A stretch of 64,000 nt of DNA from Marifrigoribacter sp047730175 (GTDB lineage Bacteria; Bacteroidota; Bacteroidia; Flavobacteriales; Flavobacteriaceae). The stretch covers positions 2,108,001-2,172,000 of the forward strand of contig NZ_CP159833.1 in assembly GCF_047730175.1 (NCBI RefSeq), read 5' to 3'. Made by a program: the position numbers and the translations under genes. The notes beneath the pieces were generated by a model that saw only the letters and a list, made by a program, of their open reading frames with translations, was not told where the DNA came from and did not search any database. This document shows positions 8,875 through 17,175 of this stretch, piece after piece; the stretch's first letter is position 1, and every line of letters begins with the position of its first letter.

Positions 8875-10035
8875 CCCTTTAAGATTTTCTAAATGGGTAT
8901 TAATTGCTTTAACTGCTATTTGGGTGGCTGTTGAACCTTCTTCTGAATAAATATTTTCTTGACTTATGTGTTCTTGAATTGTTTTAAATTTCTGAAAATT
9001 TAATTTAATATTTTGAAGTGCTTTGTCTAATGCTTTTGCGGTATTAATAACTTCACCGCATTGCCAAAATCTATAATTACTATCCTCTTTGAAGGAAATG
9101 TTTTCAGAATTAATAAAAATGCAAGGTCTAGGCGTTATTATAAATTCATATATTTGGCTAGAAACATCACCTAAATAAATATTTGCTTGGGTAATAAAGG
9201 TCATGTTAACGCTTTCTATACTTCCTAAATCAATATGGATATTTTCAGCTTCAAAAAACTTTTTAGGGATTGCTTCTTTCTTTTCATTCCCTTTGTCTGC
9301 AAATAAATTAATATGTGGCGCAAAAATAAGATTATAGCCAGTGTTATTATAAAAAAAATCTAAGACCTCTAAGCCATGACGATGCCATGAGGAAAAGGGA
9401 GCTGTAAAATGTGGGTTATATAAAACTACGGGTTTATTATTATTGAAAAATGTTTTTTTTATTTGATTTTTAATAGCATCTATTTTTTGATAACCAGTAA
9501 TGATAGTTTGTTTACTTAGCAATCCTCTTTCTTTTAATTGATTGTAAAAAAACTCTCCAGAGATTAAATGTAAATCAAAGTCTAATAAATCTTTTTTAAA
9601 AGCATATGCTCTACCAGCAAGACCATGAGGAAACTTAATAAAACTTGGTTTTTTCTTATTTCCCCTATATTTATAGAGCGTGTGATGTATATAGTCTGTA
9701 AAAATCAGCGCGTCAAAAGATGAAAGAAGGTAGTTCTTGTTTTTTTTCATCCAAAACGTTTTTCTTGGAAAGTCTCTTTTTTTTAATTGATCTGTAAAAG
9801 CTCTAAATGTTTTAGTTGTAAGTTCTTCTAATATCACATTTTCTCCATCTAATCTATTCAATGAATTTTTTAAATAGTTGTGTTTAGACGGAAATGTTAG
9901 AATACTAACCCTGTTAGTTTTGGCTAATGCTATAGCAATGGTAATAAAATGATTTATATGGTGTATTTCATCTAAAAAAATAAATCCTATGTTTTGGTTT
10001 TGCGAACTATTTTCTGAAGTTGTTTTTTTACTCAT
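8869..10035 (-). CDS. CDP-glycerol glycerophosphotransferase-like protein
   Basis: This 388-residue protein has the layout of the CDP-glycerol glycerophosphotransferase family (PF04464). The half containing 'FPHGLAGRAYAF' (about residues 137-148) is followed by 'LISGEFFYNQLKERG', 'VLYNPHFTAPFSSWHRHG' and a nucleotide-binding half with 'YLGDVSSQIYEFI'. In Gram-positive bacteria the family makes teichoic acid; in Bacteroidota the members sit in surface-glycan clusters and presumably move a polyol or sugar phosphate. No signal peptide. A second member of the family lies at 12054-13139. Confidence 0.78.
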   Translation of the reverse strand: MSKKTTSENSSQNQNIGFIFLDEIHHINHFITIAIALAKTNRVSILTFPSKHNYLKNSLNRLDGENVILEELTTKTFRAFTDQLKKRDFPRKTFWMKKNKNYLLSSFDALIFTDYIHHTLYKYRGNKKKPSFIKFPHGLAGRAYAFKKDLLDFDLHLISGEFFYNQLKERGLLSKQTIITGYQKIDAIKNQIKKTFFNNNKPVVLYNPHFTAPFSSWHRHGLEVLDFFYNNTGYNLIFAPHINLFADKGNEKKEAIPKKFFEAENIHIDLGSIESVNMTFITQANIYLGDVSSQIYEFIITPRPCIFINSENISFKEDSNYRFWQCGEVINTAKALDKALQNIKLNFQKFKTIQEHISQENIYSEEGSTATQIAVKAINTHLENLKGL

Positions 10036-10075
10036 AAAAATCCAATGTTTTTTTAATATTCTTAAATGTATACTT

Positions 10076-10267
10076 TCAGGTATCTGAACTATAGTTTCTC
10101 AAACTTTGGATTCTCCATTTTATTACTAATATCCTTGTTTTCAATATATTTTTTGTGATGTTTTCACCTACAATAATTAATAGTAGTCCCTTTAAATGAT
10201 AATTAAACTGCCCAAAGCCGAAGTTTAAATTTTTTATATTATGAGGTTTTAAAAAGATTGATTTCAT
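10076..10267 (-). pseudogene. possible glycosyltransferase remnant
   Basis: A 63-codon frame begins MKSIFLKPHNIKNLNFGFGQ, which resembles, from memory, the start of flavobacterial surface-glycan glycosyltransferases. It then reads into unrelated sequence. In another minus-strand frame (about 10105-10175) a stretch ending in ENPKFEKL and a stop looks like a glycosyltransferase C-terminus. This fits an internally deleted, frameshifted gene remnant beside live glycan genes, but the similarity is not verified. The surrounding gap (10036-10472) has no other recognisable gene. Confidence 0.3.
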
Positions 10268-10472
10268 ATAAAAGCATTCAAAAGCATATTATTAGATTTA
10301 TTTAAAGTCCAATTGTAGGGTTAAAATTAGCTAATATTACTTCAATAAAGTATTCTGAATCTTAATTTCTTTTGGGTATTAGAAATTCTGAGGTAAATAA
10401 TGAATAATTATAGATAGCTATTTTGTTATAAATGTTTAGAAATTGATGGGTTTTTAGGAAAAATAAAAATAG
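10268..10472. other. AT-rich intergenic region
   Basis: Nothing beyond AT-rich sequence with frequent stops was seen here before the promoter at 10473-10480. Confidence 0.4.
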
Positions 10473-10480
10473 TACTTTTG
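10473..10480 (+). promoter_or_regulatory. -7 promoter element for the LPS kinase-like gene
   Basis: TACTTTTG matches TAnnTTTG exactly, 22 bases upstream of the ATG at 10502. It physically overlaps the longest possible start (TTG at 10478), excluding it. Confidence 0.65.
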
Positions 10481-10501
10481 CTGAAAGTTGTTTATTTAGA
10501 T

Positions 10502-11260
10502 ATGAATATTAGATTTTCTGTAAAATACAAAACACAACAAGAAGCCATTCTCAATGTAATTGATGAGTTTCATTCTAAAGGTGAAAAGGTTGGTAATGGA
10601 GATAGAAATACCATTAAAAACTTTGAGGTGAATGGTAAAACAATTACAGTAAAACTCTTTAAAATACCGAACCTAATAAACAAGGTGGTTTATAAATATT
10701 TTAGAAAATCAAAAGCAGAAAGGTCTTTTGAAAATGCTTTATATTTAATAAATAATAATATTGGAACTCCTGAACCTATTGCATATCTTGAAGAAAAAAA
10801 GAGATTTTCTCTAGCAAAAAGTTATTATATAAGTGAACATATAGATGCAGATTTAACATATCGAGAACTAATTTTTCAATTAGATTACCCAGAAAGAGAA
10901 AAAATAATAAGAGAATTTACTGCATTTACTTTTTCATTGCATGAAAATGGTATTTTGTTTAAAGATCATTCTCCTGGAAATACGTTAATTAAAAAAAATG
11001 GAGATCATTATATGTTCTATTTAGTAGACCTTAATAGAATGGAATTTAAAGAACTCTCTTTTGAAGAAAGGATAGTTAATTTTAGTCGATTAACTCCTCG
11101 GGAAGATATGGTTGTAATAATGAGTGATGCTTATGCAAAACTAACATCGTGGTCTTACGAGGAAATATATGTAATGATGTGGTCTAAAACTCAAAAATTT
11201 CAAAAACAATTTTTTAGAAAGAAAAACTTAAAGAAGAAATATCTTTTCTGGAGGAAGTAA
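10502..11260 (+). CDS. lipopolysaccharide (Kdo/heptose) kinase-like protein
   Basis: This 252-residue protein has a minimal eukaryotic-like kinase fold of the WaaP/KdkA type. The likely catalytic loop is FKDHSPGNTL (about residues 153-162): the catalytic aspartate is present, but the loop lacks the usual HRD order. The metal-binding aspartate is in LVDLNRM (about D176). A lysine in 'TITVKLFK' is the probable ATP-binding residue. Such kinases phosphorylate Kdo or heptose in the inner core of LPS, which fits the neighbouring glycosyltransferases. Its stop codon directly abuts the stop of the convergent gene with no spacer. Confidence 0.8.
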   Translation: MNIRFSVKYKTQQEAILNVIDEFHSKGEKVGNGDRNTIKNFEVNGKTITVKLFKIPNLINKVVYKYFRKSKAERSFENALYLINNNIGTPEPIAYLEEKKRFSLAKSYYISEHIDADLTYRELIFQLDYPEREKIIREFTAFTFSLHENGILFKDHSPGNTLIKKNGDHYMFYLVDLNRMEFKELSFEERIVNFSRLTPREDMVVIMSDAYAKLTSWSYEEIYVMMWSKTQKFQKQFFRKKNLKKKYLFWRK

Positions 11261-12025
11261 TTACTTCTTTTTCCAAAGCTGATATAATTTAATGTATTTC
11301 AAAAAAGTGACATTAAATGTTTGTACACATATTACAAATCCATTTAAGCCATCTAAAAACCCAAGTCGAAGAAAATAAGCTTTAAAGAATGCCCAAAAGG
11401 GTCTCCATAGTATTTTTAATAATGAAGATTTCTTACCTAATTTAAAATAGGCTTCAGCTGCTATAGTCGAAAAACGTTCTATTTTTTGATTATGTTCCTT
11501 ATAATCTCTATAAATCCAATGCAACAAATCACCTTTAAGATTACCTTTTGATTTTCCCTCTATTAGGGTGTAACTATCATGTGGGTTAATGCCTCGCCAT
11601 TCACCACTGCCTTTTTTAAATAAGCGTAATTTTCGATCTGGATACCAGTCAGAATGTTTAATCCATTGACCACAATAATTATTCATTCTGTTACTGTAAT
11701 AGCCATCATGTACCCAATCTTGTTTTACCTTTAAAATTGATTTAGTAAGCGTTTCAGAAAGAGCTTCATCTCCATCAAGGGAAAGTATGTAGTCGTGCTC
11801 AGCCAATGATAAGGCAAAGTTTTTTTGCTCGATATATCCTTCAAATTTATGTTGAACAAAACGAACCTTATAGGTGTTACAAATTTCTTGCGTTCTATCG
11901 GTTGAGAATGAATCTACCACAACTATTTCATCTACTACATCGACTAAAGAAGCCAGACATTTTTCTAAATGTTCTTCTTCATTATAAGTAATGATAAGCC
12001 CAGAAATTTTTACAATTGTATTCAT
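11261..12025 (-). CDS. GT2 glycosyltransferase (WaaE/KdtX-like)
   Basis: This 254-residue GT2 enzyme starts with ISGLIITYNEEEHLEKCL and 'VDEIVVVDSFSTDRT', the typical nucleotide-binding half of WaaE-type LPS core beta-glucosyltransferases. Its metal motif is LDGDEALS (D84-D86). A basic, aromatic C-terminus (about residues 200-254) probably contacts the membrane. It is the last gene of the operon dapD-GT9-CDP-glycerol-transferase-GT2, 28 bases after the previous gene. The acceptor sugar cannot be told from sequence. Confidence 0.9.
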   Translation of the reverse strand: MNTIVKISGLIITYNEEEHLEKCLASLVDVVDEIVVVDSFSTDRTQEICNTYKVRFVQHKFEGYIEQKNFALSLAEHDYILSLDGDEALSETLTKSILKVKQDWVHDGYYSNRMNNYCGQWIKHSDWYPDRKLRLFKKGSGEWRGINPHDSYTLIEGKSKGNLKGDLLHWIYRDYKEHNQKIERFSTIAAEAYFKLGKKSSLLKILWRPFWAFFKAYFLRLGFLDGLNGFVICVQTFNVTFLKYIKLYQLWKKK

Positions 12026-12053
12026 GAAAGATGGTTTCTTCTTATTAACAAAT

Positions 12054-13139
12054 TTAATTTTTCTTTTTTATTGTGAAAGGTCGACGGTAACTTTTTAAAG
12101 TATAATAGCCCAGTTTCTTTCTTATTTTAAATTTTCTAATCAAATCCAATGGTTTTGTTGAAAGATAGCTTTTATCTTTATGTAGAAAATGTATCGTTGT
12201 ATTAATAATTCGTTCACTCGACTTACCGTCAAAATACGGATGAAGGTTTTGAATAAAAGCGTCTATTTTTTCTAATAAATGAGCAGGTTTTTTTAAGGCC
12301 TGTATAAAACCATCTTCTATTTTTTCTGGCTCATTGACGTGAATTAAATACTCATAATCGAACGTATGATTAAATGTAACGACAGGCTTTTTTTGAAGTA
12401 GAAATTCCTGAATCGCTGAAGTTGTATCAGCAAATAGAATGTCTGCTTTCTTATAAAGAGGGACCAGATCTGTTGTATCCCAAAAGGTGAAATTATCTTG
12501 CTGGATGCTACTCCATGACTTTAAGATATCTAAATCCATTTTAGGGTGAAGTACTATATTAAAGTGATATTTACCTGTGCTAGCTAGTTTTATAATCTCT
12601 TTCCGCACTTCATTATTGTGAGCTAAACTTAGTCTTGGAGTGAAAGTAGAAGCGATAAGGATGTTTGGAATCTCATTTTTTATAGGTGATGCTACTGGAA
12701 ACATAGGGTCCATTTTTGACCAACCAGTTTCTATAACCTCAAAATGTTTGTGCTTTTCAGCTAATTTCTTAAATACTGTTGTGGTGCTAGGTCCTTGAGT
12801 GCAATAGAGGTCGAAAAAATTTCGAATCCTAAACTCACTGAATATATGTTTTTTGGAAGGTCTTTTTTTTGCAAGAAAACCATGAAAAATCTGAACTTTT
12901 AACCCAGGAATAAAATCGGGTACTACATTGGTGGCTGTTAAAACAATATGAGGGTTATAATCAACAACTTCTTTCAATGTGCTAAGAACTGATGCATCTT
13001 TAGAGAAATATTGATTCGTTTCAGGAACATCCGCAAACCACTTTATCGTGTAACCACGTTTATTAATTTCATCCTCCAGCGGTGTTCCAATAGGAATGGA
13101 ATAACGATATGAAATATAAATTAGAAACCGATAGTTCAT
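12054..13139 (-). CDS. CDP-glycerol glycerophosphotransferase family protein
   Basis: A 361-residue protein with the PF04464 pattern: 'VQIFHGFLAKKRPS' in the first half, then 'ETGWSKMDPMF', 'NILIASTFTPR', 'FNIVLHPKMD' and 'KKADILFADTTSAIQEFLLQKKPVVTF' in the nucleotide-binding half. The HPKMD and DTTS motifs match the CDP-binding residues of teichoic acid polymerases. In this LPS-type cluster it probably attaches a glycerol- or ribitol-phosphate-like group. Its first base overlaps the last base of the GT9 gene's stop, so translation is likely coupled. Confidence 0.82.
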   Translation of the reverse strand: MNYRFLIYISYRYSIPIGTPLEDEINKRGYTIKWFADVPETNQYFSKDASVLSTLKEVVDYNPHIVLTATNVVPDFIPGLKVQIFHGFLAKKRPSKKHIFSEFRIRNFFDLYCTQGPSTTTVFKKLAEKHKHFEVIETGWSKMDPMFPVASPIKNEIPNILIASTFTPRLSLAHNNEVRKEIIKLASTGKYHFNIVLHPKMDLDILKSWSSIQQDNFTFWDTTDLVPLYKKADILFADTTSAIQEFLLQKKPVVTFNHTFDYEYLIHVNEPEKIEDGFIQALKKPAHLLEKIDAFIQNLHPYFDGKSSERIINTTIHFLHKDKSYLSTKPLDLIRKFKIRKKLGYYTLKSYRRPFTIKKKN

Positions 13140-14191
13140 TATAAATCTTTTAAAAAGGCAGTAAGTTTAGGTACTATAAATGTATGCTTAAATTTTAAAT
13201 AATACGATTCAGGGTTTTGTTTTGCTTCATTATAACTCTCTTCATGATACTCGATATAATCTGCAAGATGTACTGCAACATTGTTGTTTGATTCTTCATC
13301 TCCAAACCAATTCAATTTATTTAAAGCAGGATTAAAAATGATAAACGTTGGAATATTCAACGCTTTAGCCATATTTACGGCACCTCCTTCATTTCCTATC
13401 AGTGCATGACATAAACAAGTTAAGCCTAAAAATGCGCGAATACTTTTTCCGAATAAATCAAAATAGATATGATCTTGTGTTTCTTTAGAACATAAATTAT
13501 AGATTTCTTTCGCTTCCTTTAATTGCTTCGGAATATAATTAAATAGCAATTGTACATTGGGTTTTTCCAAAACAATCGTTTCAAGTAACTGAGCCATATA
13601 CTTCGCTGGGTAGGTCTTTTTGGGATTGCTTCCTAAAAGACTAATCATGTATAATGGATTGGATTGTGTTATCTGAAAAGATTCAAGCATTTTTTTTGCT
13701 TCTGCTATTTCAGATTCTTGAAGGTATATTTTTGGAGCTATATTTTCAAAATCTATGTGCAAAGGTTGAAGCAATCGCATTCTGTTTTCAATCGCTAAAC
13801 TTGTATTTTTTTCAGGCTTTTTAATTCTCTTAATGCCTTTATTATAAATAAATGAAGTATGTTTTTTATGGTAACCAATTTTTATTTCAGCGCCAGAAAA
13901 CAAGGTAATTAAATTACTACTTAGTTTCCCATATACATCAATGACTACATCGTATTTATTATTACGAACTTGTTTTAGAAATGAAGCAAATTTTAGATAA
14001 CTATTTTCAATTTCAGGAGTAAAATAAATAAAGTGGTCAATAAACAGATGATTCTCAACAACAGGATCGGTATGCGAATTAATTAAATAATGTAATTCGC
14101 AATCTTCCCTTTGTTTTTTTAAAACTTCAAAAAGGATAGAGGATGTAAGTACATCTCCAATCATTTTTTGTTGTATAATGAGAATCTTCAT
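13139..14191 (-). CDS. GT9 family glycosyltransferase (LPS heptosyltransferase-like)
   Basis: This 350-residue GT-B enzyme resembles ADP-heptose:LPS heptosyltransferases (PF01075). It opens with MKILIIQQKMIGDVLTSSIL, has 'DVVIDVYGKLSSNLI', the substrate region 'MISLLGSNPKKTYP' and the C-terminal nucleotide-binding 'ALIGNEGGAVNMAKALNIPTFIIF' containing the GNEGG motif. It is expected to add heptose or a related sugar to the LPS inner core at the cytoplasmic face. It begins 3 bases after the dapD stop, an unexpected pairing of lysine/diaminopimelate synthesis with LPS assembly. Confidence 0.88.
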   Translation of the reverse strand: MKILIIQQKMIGDVLTSSILFEVLKKQREDCELHYLINSHTDPVVENHLFIDHFIYFTPEIENSYLKFASFLKQVRNNKYDVVIDVYGKLSSNLITLFSGAEIKIGYHKKHTSFIYNKGIKRIKKPEKNTSLAIENRMRLLQPLHIDFENIAPKIYLQESEIAEAKKMLESFQITQSNPLYMISLLGSNPKKTYPAKYMAQLLETIVLEKPNVQLLFNYIPKQLKEAKEIYNLCSKETQDHIYFDLFGKSIRAFLGLTCLCHALIGNEGGAVNMAKALNIPTFIIFNPALNKLNWFGDEESNNNVAVHLADYIEYHEESYNEAKQNPESYYLKFKHTFIVPKLTAFLKDL

Positions 14192-14194
14192 AAT

Positions 14195-15010
14195 TTATAT
14201 CGCTACATCATATTCGCGTAATGCGTCATTCAAGGATGTTTTTTTATTGGTGCTTTCCTTACGTTCCCCGATAATAAGTGCACAAGGAACTTGATAGTTT
14301 CCAGCAGGAAATTCTTTTGTATAACTTCCAGGAATCACAACAGATCTAGCAGGAACTAATCCTTTTGTTATGATTGGTTCTGGTCCTGTAACATCAATTA
14401 TTTTGGTAGAAGCAGTTAATACCACATTAGCTCCTAAAACAGCTTCACTTTCAACACGAACGCCTTCTACAACGATACAACGCGATCCAATAAATGCATT
14501 GTCTTCAATAATAACAGGAGCCGCTTGTAAAGGTTCTAGAACCCCACCAATACCAACACCGCCACTAAGGTGTACATTTTTACCAATTTGAGCACATGAG
14601 CCTACAGTTGCCCAGGTATCGACCATAGTACCTTCGTCTACATAAGCACCAATGTTTACATAACTTGGCATCATTATAACGCCACTCGAAATATAAGCTC
14701 CGTGTCTTGCAACTGCATGAGGAACTACTCGAATACCTCTTTCTTTATACCCTGTTTTTAAAGGAATTTTATCATGATATTCAAAAATACCAGCCTCCAT
14801 TACTTCCATTTTTTGAATAGGAAAATATAAAACAACCGCTTTCTTTACCCATTCATTTACCTGCCACCCATTGGAGGTCGGTTCAGCACAACGTAATTCA
14901 CCTTCATTTAGAAGGTTTACAACTTCACGAATGCTATTAATCGTTGTAGAATCTGTTAAGAGAGAACGATCTTCCCATGCTTTTTCTATAATTTCTTGTA
15001 ATTGAGTCAT
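14195..15010 (-). CDS. dapD: 2,3,4,5-tetrahydropyridine-2,6-dicarboxylate N-succinyltransferase
   Basis: A 271-residue left-handed beta-helix acyltransferase of the succinylase branch of meso-diaminopimelate and lysine synthesis. Hexapeptide-repeat stretches such as 'VNIGAYVDEGTMVDTWATVGSCAQIG' and 'VIIEDNAFIGSRCIVVEGV' run through the middle, flanked by the 'RVVPHAVARHGAYI' region. The ATG at 15010 gives the family's usual N-terminus MTQLQEIIEKAW. An upstream start at 15073 would overlap the divergent promoter and is rejected. Its own -7 box is at 15030-15037; it heads an operon with three glycan genes. Confidence 0.95.
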   Translation of the reverse strand: MTQLQEIIEKAWEDRSLLTDSTTINSIREVVNLLNEGELRCAEPTSNGWQVNEWVKKAVVLYFPIQKMEVMEAGIFEYHDKIPLKTGYKERGIRVVPHAVARHGAYISSGVIMMPSYVNIGAYVDEGTMVDTWATVGSCAQIGKNVHLSGGVGIGGVLEPLQAAPVIIEDNAFIGSRCIVVEGVRVESEAVLGANVVLTASTKIIDVTGPEPIITKGLVPARSVVIPGSYTKEFPAGNYQVPCALIIGERKESTNKKTSLNDALREYDVAI

Positions 15011-15029
15011 TTTATATGTAATATTTTTA

Positions 15030-15037
15030 CAAAGATA
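15030..15037 (-). promoter_or_regulatory. -7 promoter element for dapD operon
   Basis: The minus strand reads TATCTTTG, an exact TAnnTTTG match 19 bases before the dapD ATG at 15010. It is 23 bases from the divergent ruvX box, so the two promoters are nearly back to back. Confidence 0.65.
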
Positions 15038-15060
15038 GAAGTCGCTTTTAATTATTCCCG

Positions 15061-15068
15061 TATTTTTG
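15061..15068 (+). promoter_or_regulatory. -7 promoter element for ruvX-def
   Basis: TATTTTTG matches TAnnTTTG exactly and ends 8 bases before the ATG at 15077, predicting a very short or absent leader. It rules out longer upstream starts for ruvX. Confidence 0.6.
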
Positions 15069-15076
15069 TGCAAATT

Positions 15077-15490
15077 ATGGGACGTTTATTATCGATAGAT
15101 TACGGAACAAAGAGAACAGGTATTGCCATTACTGATGAATTGCAACTAATTGCCTCTGGTTTAACTACAGTTGGAACTTATGAATTGCTTCCTTTTTTGA
15201 AGAATTATTTTGCTTCAGAAACAGTAGATTTAATTATTGTTGGAGAACCAACACAGAAAGATGGCACTCCTTCTCAGGTGGAAGAGGAAATAAAAAAGTT
15301 TCTCATCAAGTTTTCAGAAGAGATTCCTAACATTCCCATAAAACGAGTAGATGAACGTTATACAAGTAAAATGGCGTTTCAGACGATGATTGATAGTGGA
15401 CTAAATAAGAAGCAAAGAAGAAATAAAGCGTTAGTTGACGAAATAAGCGCAACGATTATTTTACAAGATTATTTATATAATAAACAATGA
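15077..15490 (+). CDS. ruvX: YqgF/RuvX putative pre-16S rRNA nuclease (Holliday-junction-resolvase fold)
   Basis: This 137-residue RNase H-like protein has the family's conserved acidic sites: D8 in LLSIDYGTKRTGIAI, a glutamate in IIVGEPTQKDG, and aspartates in DERYTSKMA and ALVDEISA. YqgF proteins trim the 5' end of 16S rRNA in E. coli; a Holliday-junction role was proposed earlier. The start at 15077 fits the -7 box. The gene overlaps def by 4 bases (ATGA), and the ruvX-def pair is a common arrangement in Bacteroidota. Confidence 0.93.
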   Translation: MGRLLSIDYGTKRTGIAITDELQLIASGLTTVGTYELLPFLKNYFASETVDLIIVGEPTQKDGTPSQVEEEIKKFLIKFSEEIPNIPIKRVDERYTSKMAFQTMIDSGLNKKQRRNKALVDEISATIILQDYLYNKQ

Positions 15491-16077
15491 TATTACCAGT
15501 AATAGCCTACGGAGATCCAGTTTTGAGAAAAGTTGGAATAGAAATCACAAAAGAGTATCCAAAATTAGATGTGTTAATTAAAAACATGTATGAAACCATG
15601 TATGAGTCCAGTGGAATTGGAATTGCTGCGCCTCAAGTGGGTGTAGCGATTCGACTTTTTATTATTGATGCATCTCCATTTGAAGATGATGAAGATTTAT
15701 CTGAAGAAGAACGCACTTTTTTATCTACGTTTAATCAAGTATTTATCAATGCTAAGATCCTTGAAGAAACAGGGGAAGAATGGGCATTTAATGAAGGGTG
15801 TTTAAGTATTCCGGATGTAAGAGAAGATGTGTTTAGAAAAGAGACCATTAAGATTGAGTTTTATGATGTAAACTTCGAAAAGCATGTAAAGGAAATTAAT
15901 GGAATTTTAGCTCGTATTATTCAGCATGAATTTGACCATACAGAAGGTATATTGTTTACAGACTTACTATCTCCAATAAAAAAACGTTTAATTAAAGGAA
16001 AGCTTTCTAATATTTCAAAAGGGAAAATTAAAGTTGATTATCGCATGAAATTTCCTAATGCAAAAAAGAAACGTTAA
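15487..16077 (+). CDS. def: peptide deformylase
   Basis: This 196-residue metalloenzyme removes the formyl group from nascent proteins. All three motifs are intact: GIGIAAPQ at residues 43-50, EGCLS at 103-107 with metal ligand C105, and HEFDH at 147-151 with two histidine ligands and the catalytic glutamate. An insertion of about 12 acidic residues (FEDDEDLSEEER, about 65-76) after the first motif is typical of Bacteroidota deformylases. It is translationally coupled to ruvX. Confidence 0.97.
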   Translation: MILPVIAYGDPVLRKVGIEITKEYPKLDVLIKNMYETMYESSGIGIAAPQVGVAIRLFIIDASPFEDDEDLSEEERTFLSTFNQVFINAKILEETGEEWAFNEGCLSIPDVREDVFRKETIKIEFYDVNFEKHVKEINGILARIIQHEFDHTEGILFTDLLSPIKKRLIKGKLSNISKGKIKVDYRMKFPNAKKKR

Positions 16078-16135
16078 CAATCTTGGATATTTAAATTGAA
16101 CCCAAGATATTTGCAGCCTAAAAAAAAAAAATTGT

Positions 16136-16552
16136 ATGAGTTTAGAAAAAATATTATCTATTTCAGGAAAGCCAGGTTTATACCAATTAAAAAATCAAAC
16201 AAGAAATGGTTTCATAGCAGAATCTTTAATTGATGGTAAAGTAATAAGTGTAAATACACAGCACAATGTAAGTTTACTTTCAGAAATAGCTATCTATACG
16301 CTAACGGAAGAGGTTCCTTTGGCAGAGGTTTTAACCAAAATTTCAGAGAAAGAAAATGGAGGAGAAGCCATTAACCACAAATCATCTAAAGACGAATTAG
16401 AAGAATATTTCTTCAATGTGCTGCCAGATTACGATGAAGATAGAGTGTATGCCAGTGATATTAAAAAAGTAGTGCAATGGTATAATCTTTTAATAAAACA
16501 TGGTATGACAGAATTTGTATCAAAAGAGGTGGAAGTTAGTGAGGAGGAGTAA
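16136..16552 (+). CDS. DUF5606 domain protein
   Basis: A 138-residue cytoplasmic protein of the Bacteroidota-specific DUF5606 family. It opens with LEKILSISGKPGLYQLKNQTRNG, has a central 'YTLTEEVPLAEVL' and an acidic C-terminus. The N-terminal half looks like a small beta-barrel of RNA-binding type, but no function is established. It follows def by 58 bases and may be read from the same promoter. Its stop codon lies 26 bases from the next minus-strand gene, with a truncated hairpin element in between. Confidence 0.85.
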   Translation: MSLEKILSISGKPGLYQLKNQTRNGFIAESLIDGKVISVNTQHNVSLLSEIAIYTLTEEVPLAEVLTKISEKENGGEAINHKSSKDELEEYFFNVLPDYDEDRVYASDIKKVVQWYNLLIKHGMTEFVSKEVEVSEEE

Positions 16553-16586
16553 GTAATTATACGGGTTTATAACCATAGTTTAGTCT
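16553..16586. repeat. truncated cassette-boundary hairpin element (third copy)
   Basis: This short spacer contains TAACCATAG, resembling TAACTATAG in the right arm of the element at 18655-18851, followed by GTTTAGTCT (16578-16586). The latter is the reverse complement of AGACTAAC at 17041-17048 with one extra T. It looks like the surviving right end of a third hairpin element cut off against the DUF5606 stop codon. Confidence 0.4.
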
Positions 16587-16908
16587 TGTATTAAGTCTCT
16601 TAATTTACAAGCTTTATTATACTCTTCTATTTTCTCAGCTTCTTTTAAAAGCAATTTTATTTTATCTTTTTCAATTGGTATATCACTAAATTTAAGAACT
16701 AGTTTAGTTCCAGAGTTATACTCAGATAGGTGAGTCAAATTTAATTGATTTTTAGGATATGTTCCTATATTGAAATTTGTCAAGTCCAAATGATAAACAT
16801 TTTTATCATATGCAATCAACCAATCAAGAGAATCTGTGCAATTGAATTAATGAATTGTTTACAATCGTTGCAACTTAAAGAATGTCTTAGAAAATCAAAT
16901 TCTTTCAT
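16580..16908 (-). pseudogene. frameshifted hypothetical gene with CxxC motif
   Basis: From the ATG at 16908 the frame reads MKEFDFLRHSLSCNDCKQFI and continues to a stop near 16815. The next 79 codons (16819-16580, IAYDKNVYHLDLTNFNIGTY and on) continue in the frame one base back. Read together they give one protein of about 109 residues with an N-terminal C-N-D-C site and a C-terminal helix 'EKIEEYNKACKLRDLIQD' that resembles a UVR motif. The shift lies within about 16820-16845 and needs one inserted base to repair. I do not recognise the family. It lies between two hairpin elements. Confidence 0.6.
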
Positions 16909-17040
16909 TTCTATAATGATATGCGGAATTTCTTCTTAGTGTTTAGTAGTGAATTGAATCTAATCAGCTTTTGTGTCAAAAATAATCTCAACTTTAAGTT
17001 TTGCATTGAAAATTAATATCATCATGTTCATTTGAAATTA

Positions 17041-17173
17041 AGACTAACGGTCTTGTGTATGAGTAGTAGCGGATTAAAGTTCATATACTTTCAGTTAGCA
17101 AGATAACGAATTAAATACAAAAACGGTTTGAGTACTCACCCAAACCGCTATTGCTTTTATATATTGTTATCAC
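17041..17173. repeat. attC-like imperfect hairpin, element 1
   Basis: The element starts AGACTAAC-GGTCT and ends TT-GTTATCAC. A 19-position stem (17054-17072 with 17145-17163) has 13 Watson-Crick pairs, 5 G-T pairs and one mismatch when the plus strand folds. Outside it, TAAC and GTTA pair again, separated by a 5-base versus 2-base internal loop. The right end touches the stop codon of the minus-strand gene at 17176. The layout (outer AAC/GTT box, unpaired spacer, inner stem, long variable tip) parallels integron attC sites. Confidence 0.6.
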
Positions 17174-17175
17174 CA

